Assembly: GCA_947458345.1 (NCBI GenBank)
Contig: CANHBU010000031.1
Location: 1 to 10,374 of the forward strand
DNA length: 10,374 nt
Reading direction: 5' to 3'
Origin: Comamonadaceae bacterium
GTDB lineage: Bacteria > Pseudomonadota > Gammaproteobacteria > Burkholderiales > Burkholderiaceae_C
Shown here: in pieces, positions 6,511 through 10,374 of the stretch
Layout of the letters: every line of letters begins with the position of its first letter
Position numbering within the stretch: position 1 is the stretch's first letter
Made by a program: the position numbers and the translations under genes
The notes under the pieces: model-generated
Databases searched by the model: none
Told to the model about the DNA's origin: nothing
What the model saw: the letters and a program-made list of their open reading frames with translations, nothing else

Positions 6511-6530
6511 ATCGCTATTCTCTTTTTGAA
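6503..6530 (-). promoter_or_regulatory. Putative sigma-70 promoter of modABC
   Basis: On the - strand TTCAAA (plus 6525-6530) and TAAAAT (plus 6503-6508) are separated by 16 bp and resemble -35 and -10 hexamers. Transcription would begin near 6496, inside the palindrome at 6481-6510, giving a leader of roughly 28 nt before modA. This suits repression by an operator-bound ModE. Confidence 0.4.
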
Positions 6531-6540
6531 CAACGAATAA

Positions 6541-6550
6541 ACGGATCCGT
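6541..6550. promoter_or_regulatory. Perfect 10-bp palindrome before modE
   Basis: ACGGATCCGT is a perfect palindrome ending 3 nt before the modE ATG. It occupies the place where the ribosome binding site should be, with GGA as the only Shine-Dalgarno-like triplet. It could be a second small operator half or chance. Confidence 0.25.
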
Positions 6551-6553
6551 CGC

Positions 6554-7315
6554 ATGACCCAACCCGCCCTCCACTACGAGCAAGCCCTGGGCAGCGCCAT
6601 GACCGACAAGCGGCTCGATGTGCTGCGGGCTATTCATGCGCTCGGGTCGATTTCGCAGGCCGGGCGGGCGGCTGGGGTGAGTTACAAGGCGGCCTGGCAG
6701 GCCGTTGAAACCTTGGGCAATCTGGCCGGCGTGCCCCTGATCGAAAAAGCCGTGGGCGGCTCAGGCGGCGGCGGCGCGCGGCTGACCGCCCATGGGGTTG
6801 AACTGCTGCGCGCGGCCGACCTGCTCCACCAGGCGCGTCAAGAGGCCCTGGCGCAGATCCAACGTGCCGGCAAGGGCCTGGACCTTCAGGGCCTGGCCAA
6901 CGTGGGCTTGCGCACCAGCATGCGCAACCACCTGCCCTGCTCCATCGTCCAAATCAAAAGCTCGCGCGGCGCGGTGCGGGTGTTCATGCACACCGCAGCA
7001 GGCCTGCCCATCGTCTCGCGCATCACCCTCGAGAGCCAGCAGCTGCTGGGCCTGAAGGCGGGCATGCAGGTGCTGGCGCTGTGCAAGGCCACAGCGGTGA
7101 CCGTGGCGCCCACCATCGTGGCTGCGGGTGATGTGAACCTGCTGCACGGCCAGGTGCTGCGCCGCTCCAGCTCAGACAGCGGCGAGGTCACCCTGCAACT
7201 GGCCGGCGGGCTGTCTCTGGTGGGTTTCGCCGAAAGCACGCAAGAGCTCAAGCTGCGCCGCCCGGCCATGGCGGCCGTGGACGAGGCAGCGGTGGTGGTG
7301 GGGCTGGCAGGCTGA
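6554..7315 (+). CDS. modE: ModE-type molybdate-responsive transcriptional regulator
   Basis: A 253-residue protein with the full ModE layout. The N-terminal winged helix-turn-helix includes RLDVLRAIHALGSISQAGRA (20-39) and GVSYKAAWQAVETLGNLAG (41-59). The glycine-rich wing VGGSGGGGARLT (67-78) follows. Two tandem Mop/TOBE molybdate-binding domains lie at about 122-187 (start SMRNHLPCSIVQIKS) and about 193-252. Such proteins dimerise, bind molybdate between Mop domains, and repress modABC when molybdenum is sufficient; some activate molybdoenzyme genes. The ATG at 6554 is chosen because family members have 15-20 residues before the DKRLDVLR helix; Met16 is the alternative. Divergent from modA with 85 bp between, so autoregulation from the shared operator is plausible. 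Followed by a strong terminator hairpin. Confidence 0.95.
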   Translation: MTQPALHYEQALGSAMTDKRLDVLRAIHALGSISQAGRAAGVSYKAAWQAVETLGNLAGVPLIEKAVGGSGGGGARLTAHGVELLRAADLLHQARQEALAQIQRAGKGLDLQGLANVGLRTSMRNHLPCSIVQIKSSRGAVRVFMHTAAGLPIVSRITLESQQLLGLKAGMQVLALCKATAVTVAPTIVAAGDVNLLHGQVLRRSSSDSGEVTLQLAGGLSLVGFAESTQELKLRRPAMAAVDEAAVVVGLAG

Positions 7316-7387
7316 GCCGATCGGGCAGGCCTGTCGGCAATGGCAAGTTGCCACCACGGGCGGCGACTTGCGCGTCTGGGGACCGTC

Positions 7388-7440
7388 TGCAAAACCCCGT
7401 CACTGGATCGCTTCATTCCTAGCGGTGACGGGGTTTTGCA
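7388..7440. terminator. Bidirectional hairpin terminator between modE and the MORN-protease gene
   Basis: TGCAAAACCCCGTCAC (7388-7403) and GTGACGGGGTTTTGCA (7425-7440) are perfect 16-bp inverted copies. Inside the 21-nt loop CGCT (7409-7412) and AGCG (7421-7424) can extend the structure. The GC core flanked by an A-run on one side and a T-run on the other gives a rho-independent-type signal in both directions. It lies between the ends of two convergent genes, 72 bp after modE and 39 bp after the protease gene. Confidence 0.85.
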
Positions 7441-7479
7441 GGGCGAGCCTATTGCTTTGCGCTTAACGCCGCACGCCCA

Positions 7480-9288
7480 TCAGCGAGCACGCTGTCCGTC
7501 AAAGATCAGCTCGCTGAGCTCACAAAAGTTCTGGTTTCTTTTTTCTTCGCTTTTTCCAGCCCGGTACTCGACCCGCACATCGAACAGGCAGCCCTGGTCG
7601 GCCGAGGGCTCGAGCTTGTGGCGCTCGCCCGTCGAAAGCGTGCCCTGGCCCAGCCAATCGGAGCCCCAGTCCTTGGACTCGGTGGAGGAGACGTAAATCC
7701 GAAAGATCGCTTCGCCCGCCCGATTGATCAGCCAAAAGGCGGTGTTTGGGGCCGGGGCGCTGGCCGGGGCTGCTGCGGGGGGTGCCGAGCAATCGACGCG
7801 GTGGCTGACGCTTCGCAAGGCCTCGGCCAGCTGCGCGGTATCAAGGCTGGCCCCGCGTTCTACGGAGGAGGTGGAGACGGCGTTTTTTCTCAAAAATTGC
7901 ACCAGGGTCTGCAGCGAGACCGCAAAGTTGACGTTTTGCGGAATGTCTCCGGTCAGCCGCGAGACCTCGGTCGCATTGAGTTTGGCCACCACCACGCCGA
8001 TCACGCCGCCCGATGAGTCGACCACAGCCCCGCCGCTGTTGCCCGGTTGGACCGGGGTGGAAATCTGAATCTGGTTGGCGGCATCGCGCATGCCGCGCAA
8101 ACCGCTGACCACCCCGGTGGTGAAATTGCCGCCCTCGCTGAGCAGGCCGGTCAAGGGAAAGCCGAAGGCATAGGCGGGCTCGCCCAGCCTGACGCTGCCC
8201 GGGCGGCGGATGGGGGCGATCGGCCCCGACAGGCCCGAAACACGCAGCAAGGCCAAGTCAATCAGGTCGTCCGAGTCGACCACCCGGGCGGCCCGGCGTC
8301 CATCGGGCGAGACCACATCGATACGCTGACAGTCGGCCACCACGTGCTGATTGGTGATCAGCAGCCCCGGGGCCACCAAGAACCCCGTGCCGCTCGACTG
8401 GCCTTCGTCGGAGCCGCGGCGGCTCTCGGCCTCGATGCGCCGCTTCCTCTCGGCCTCGAGTTGCGCCTCGAGCTCTTGGCGGCGCTGGCGTTCGGCATCG
8501 GCTTGCGCGGCCAGTCGGTCTCTTTCAGCACGGCCCGCATCCACAGGCGCCGCAGGCCGGGCCTCCGCAGCGATCGAAAAGCGGCGCGGATCGAGCAACT
8601 GCGACTGCACCAGGGATCCGGCAGCCCAACGCCCCTGCCGGCTGACCGATCCATCGCGCGCGTATTCGATACCGAAGCCATGAAACTTGTCGTCACGGAA
8701 CTCGCCCACATACCGATTGCCGCTGGCAAACACATAGGTGCCCTGGCCGTCGTAGTTGCCGTCCTTGAACTCACCGACATAGGAGTCGCCAGAGGCAAAG
8801 CTCAGGGTGCCCTGGCCGTTGCGTTTGCCATCGCGGTACTCGCCGACAAACCGGTTGCCGTTGGTAAACAGGAACATGCCCCGGCCATGGCGGCGGTCTT
8901 CGCGGTAGTCGCCTACGTAGCGGCTGCCATCGGCATGGATGTAGCTTCCCTGGCCATTGCGCTTGCCGTCCTTGAACTCGCCCTCATAGCGGTCACCTCG
9001 GGCCGGGCCGTCGGCCAAGAAAAAGAAGGTGCCCTGACCGTGGAAGCTGCCGTCCCTGAACTCGCCCACATAGCGGTTGCCGCCAGCGTAAGTCAGGGTG
9101 CCCTGGCCGTTGCGCTTGTCGCCCCTGAACTCGCCGACATACACATCGCCACCGGTCAGGGGCTGCACGCCCTGGCAGTTGTTCCAGTAACTGCGGGACC
9201 ATTCGCCCTGACAGGGCGGCAGCCGCGATTGGGCGCTGGCCGCCAAGGGCAGCAGGGCAAGCCATAAAAGCCGGTACAAAAAACGCAT
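7480..9288 (-). CDS. Secreted MORN-repeat trypsin-like serine protease
   Basis: 602 residues from the ATG at 9288, chosen because it begins a signal peptide (MRFLYRLLWLALLPLAASA, cleavage after Ala19); a TTG at 9324 would put 12 polar residues ahead. Seven MORN repeats of the form YVGEFRDGKRNGQGT cover about 50-221; the second carries a 5-residue insert. A charged, Ala/Glu/Arg-rich coiled coil spans about 250-292. The trypsin-like domain (about 297-468) has an intact triad: His315 in TNQHVV, Asp344 in DLIDLALLRV and Ser418 in QPGNSGGAVV, as in HtrA-type proteases, but no PDZ follows. After a Pro/Ala linker, residues 516-597 form a small domain (FWLINRAGEAIFRIYVSS, then DWGSDWLGQGTL) with two cysteines (567, 589), like stand-alone exported proteobacterial proteins. 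Envelope location is expected; substrate unknown. It lies 57 bp downstream of the molybdoenzyme gene, possibly co-transcribed. Confidence 0.85.
   Translation of the reverse strand: MRFLYRLLWLALLPLAASAQSRLPPCQGEWSRSYWNNCQGVQPLTGGDVYVGEFRGDKRNGQGTLTYAGGNRYVGEFRDGSFHGQGTFFFLADGPARGDRYEGEFKDGKRNGQGSYIHADGSRYVGDYREDRRHGRGMFLFTNGNRFVGEYRDGKRNGQGTLSFASGDSYVGEFKDGNYDGQGTYVFASGNRYVGEFRDDKFHGFGIEYARDGSVSRQGRWAAGSLVQSQLLDPRRFSIAAEARPAAPVDAGRAERDRLAAQADAERQRRQELEAQLEAERKRRIEAESRRGSDEGQSSGTGFLVAPGLLITNQHVVADCQRIDVVSPDGRRAARVVDSDDLIDLALLRVSGLSGPIAPIRRPGSVRLGEPAYAFGFPLTGLLSEGGNFTTGVVSGLRGMRDAANQIQISTPVQPGNSGGAVVDSSGGVIGVVVAKLNATEVSRLTGDIPQNVNFAVSLQTLVQFLRKNAVSTSSVERGASLDTAQLAEALRSVSHRVDCSAPPAAAPASAPAPNTAFWLINRAGEAIFRIYVSSTESKDWGSDWLGQGTLSTGERHKLEPSADQGCLFDVRVEYRAGKSEEKRNQNFCELSELIFDGQRAR
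8626..9141 (-). repeat. MORN-coding tandem repeats (seven units of about 69 bp)
   Basis: The DNA for residues 50-221 of the protease repeats with a 69-bp period. The plus-strand phrase CCCTGGCCGTTGCG recurs with near copies at about 8811, 8949 and 9102, and variants of GAACTCGCCNACATA occur in each unit. The second unit is 15 bp longer. Conservation at DNA level makes internal recombination or copy-number change possible. Confidence 0.85.
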
Positions 9289-9291
9289 CGC

Positions 9292-9318
9292 GCTGAGTTT
9301 ATGGCCGAACCGCTCAGC
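9292..9318. repeat. Small inverted repeat before the MORN-protease start
   Basis: GCTGAG (9292-9297) and CTCAGC (9313-9318) are 6-bp inverted arms with a 15-bp loop, ending 3 nt before the chosen ATG on the - strand. No Shine-Dalgarno is seen. In a read-through transcript from the molybdoenzyme gene it could hide the initiation site, but arms this short can be chance. Confidence 0.25.
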
Positions 9319-9345
9319 TGACAACCGAGCGCAGCGCGGCGCCTT

Positions 9346-10374
9346 TTACCGCTGGTGAATCAAAGCCCAAACCCGCGCCGGCGTGAACGGCATATCGGCC
9401 TGGCTGACGCCCAGGGGACGCAGGGCATCGATCACCGCGTTGGCCAAGGCGGGCAAAGAGCCCGAGCAGCCCGACTCACCCACGCCTTTGGCGCCGAGCT
9501 TGTTGAGCTGCGTGGGCACCGGCACGCTCTCATGATGAAAGCCGTGCAAGATGCCCGCGCGCGGCATGACGTAGTCCATGAAGGAGCCGGTGAGCAGCTG
9601 GCCGGTGTGGCGGTCGTAGACCGCGTGCTCACCAAAGGCCTGACCCAAGCCCTGCACCACGCCGCCGTGCACCTGGCCGAGCAGCTGCTTGGGCGAGATC
9701 ACCTCGCCCACATCGTCGGCGGCCCAATAGCCCACCAGCTCGGGCGTACCGGTCTGCGGATCGATTTCGACTTCGGCGATATGGCAGCCATTGGGGAAAG
9801 TGGAGCCCGATGAGGCCTCGCCGATGAGCTCCAGGCCTTCGAGGGCCTGCGCCTGGGCATCGAACCAGGCCACAAAGCGCAGGCTGCGGCTGGCATCGCT
9901 GGCATGGCGCCAGCTGCTGCCTTCAACGCGCACCTCGGGCTCGCTGCAGCCCCACTGCAGGGCCACTTGCGCCCTGCCCTGCTCCATGAGGCGGCGGCAC
10001 AGGTCTAAAACGGCGCTGCCCAGGCCGTAGAGCGTGCGCGAGCCGCCGGTCGAGTTGCCCACCAGGTCGCGGCCGACCTCGCCTGCGACAAAACGCACCC
10101 GCTCCAGGGGCAAGCCCAGCTCGCGCTCGACGATCTGGGCAAAAGACGTTTCATGGCCTTGCCCCGATGCACCCGAAATGGCGTGCAGCGTCAGGCCCGC
10201 CGACTCGATGCGCCCGCGCACCTGGTCCTTGGCGGCAGCGCCCGGGCCGCAGGACTCGAGGTAGTAGGCCAGGCCGCGGCCGTACAAGTGGCCGCGGGCC
10301 TGCGCCTGCTGGCGCCGCAGGGCAAAGCCGGCAGGGTCGGAGGCGGCCAGCGCGCGGCCCATGACGCGCTCGAA
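9346..10374 (-). CDS. Xanthine dehydrogenase/CoxL-family molybdopterin-binding subunit, C-terminal part
   Basis: The gene enters from the right edge (frame FERVMGRALAASD continues upstream), so the true start and the N-terminal part are outside. About 342 residues are visible. SGASGQGHETSFAQIVERELG matches the conserved Gln-containing loop near the molybdopterin cofactor. VGNSTGGSRTLYGLGSAV is a further cofactor-contacting stretch. VEIDPQTGTPELVGYWAADDVG and GQVHGGVVQGLGQAFGE are family landmarks, and GAKGVGESG holds the catalytic glutamate (codon at plus 9475-9477). These subunits hydroxylate aldehydes, purines or N-heterocycles, or oxidise CO, together with FAD and 2Fe-2S subunits not visible here. 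Substrate cannot be assigned, because the diagnostic active-site loop lies outside. Its molybdenum need gives the nearby modABC-modE a clear purpose. Confidence 0.93.
   Translation of the reverse strand, partial: FERVMGRALAASDPAGFALRRQQAQARGHLYGRGLAYYLESCGPGAAAKDQVRGRIESAGLTLHAISGASGQGHETSFAQIVERELGLPLERVRFVAGEVGRDLVGNSTGGSRTLYGLGSAVLDLCRRLMEQGRAQVALQWGCSEPEVRVEGSSWRHASDASRSLRFVAWFDAQAQALEGLELIGEASSGSTFPNGCHIAEVEIDPQTGTPELVGYWAADDVGEVISPKQLLGQVHGGVVQGLGQAFGEHAVYDRHTGQLLTGSFMDYVMPRAGILHGFHHESVPVPTQLNKLGAKGVGESGCSGSLPALANAVIDALRPLGVSQADMPFTPARVWALIHQR

Noticed and set aside
6469..6555. Longer modA start at 6555
   Set aside because: It would place 29 charged residues before a good signal peptide and make the operator/promoter region coding.
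8047..9267. Open + strand frame of 406 codons over the MORN-protease
   Set aside because: Antisense to a gene with clear MORN and protease motifs. Its repetitive Ala/Val/Leu sequence simply reflects the MORN DNA repeats.
9289..9324. TTG start at 9324 for the MORN-protease
   Set aside because: It would put MSAERFGHKLSA ahead of a complete signal peptide; the ATG at 9288 is better.

Overview
This is a GC-rich, densely packed chromosomal segment. The protein styles (a PuuB-like oxidase, a two-Mop ModE, a CoxL-like molybdoenzyme subunit) and the hairpin of the form AAAACCCCGTC...GACGGGGTTTT suggest a betaproteobacterium, probably Burkholderiales and perhaps Comamonadaceae-like. That placement is inference, since no taxonomic marker gene is present. 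I see no CRISPR array, insertion sequence, phage gene or integrase.

Left part (1-1597, + strand): the C-terminal end of a GMC-family flavoprotein (choline/alcohol dehydrogenase type) overlaps by 4 nt a DAO-family FAD oxidase related to gamma-glutamylputrescine oxidase. The two form one catabolic operon. A tRNA-Ser(UGA) with encoded CCA follows on the - strand (1697-1786), with a nested inverted repeat between it and the oxidase gene.

Middle-left (1834-3617): two unrelated SAM-dependent methyltransferases diverge from a 281-bp intergenic region. The leftward one belongs to the leucine carboxyl methyltransferase/TCMP-like O-methyltransferase family. The rightward one is a small methyltransferase of Methyltransf_11 type. 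The shared intergenic region carries a perfect 10-bp inverted repeat.

Middle (3787-7440): a molybdate module. The high-affinity molybdate ABC transporter modA-modB-modC runs on the - strand. A ModE-type molybdate-responsive regulator is divergent on the + strand. Their 85-bp spacer is AT-rich and holds a 30-bp imperfect palindrome over a plausible modA promoter, a candidate ModE operator. The modA-modB spacer holds three imperfect direct repeats that spell a 16-codon mini-ORF, whose stop codon overlaps the modB start. A strong bidirectional hairpin terminator separates modE from the convergent gene to its right.

Right part (7480-10374, - strand): the C-terminal part of a xanthine dehydrogenase/CoxL-type molybdopterin-binding subunit, which enters from beyond the window. 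Downstream of it lies a secreted protein of unusual architecture: signal peptide, seven MORN repeats, charged coiled coil, trypsin-like serine protease with an intact triad, and a small Cys-containing C-terminal domain. A molybdenum enzyme close to molybdate uptake and sensing genes makes a sensible neighbourhood. The MORN-protease is the most unusual gene here, and its role is not evident.
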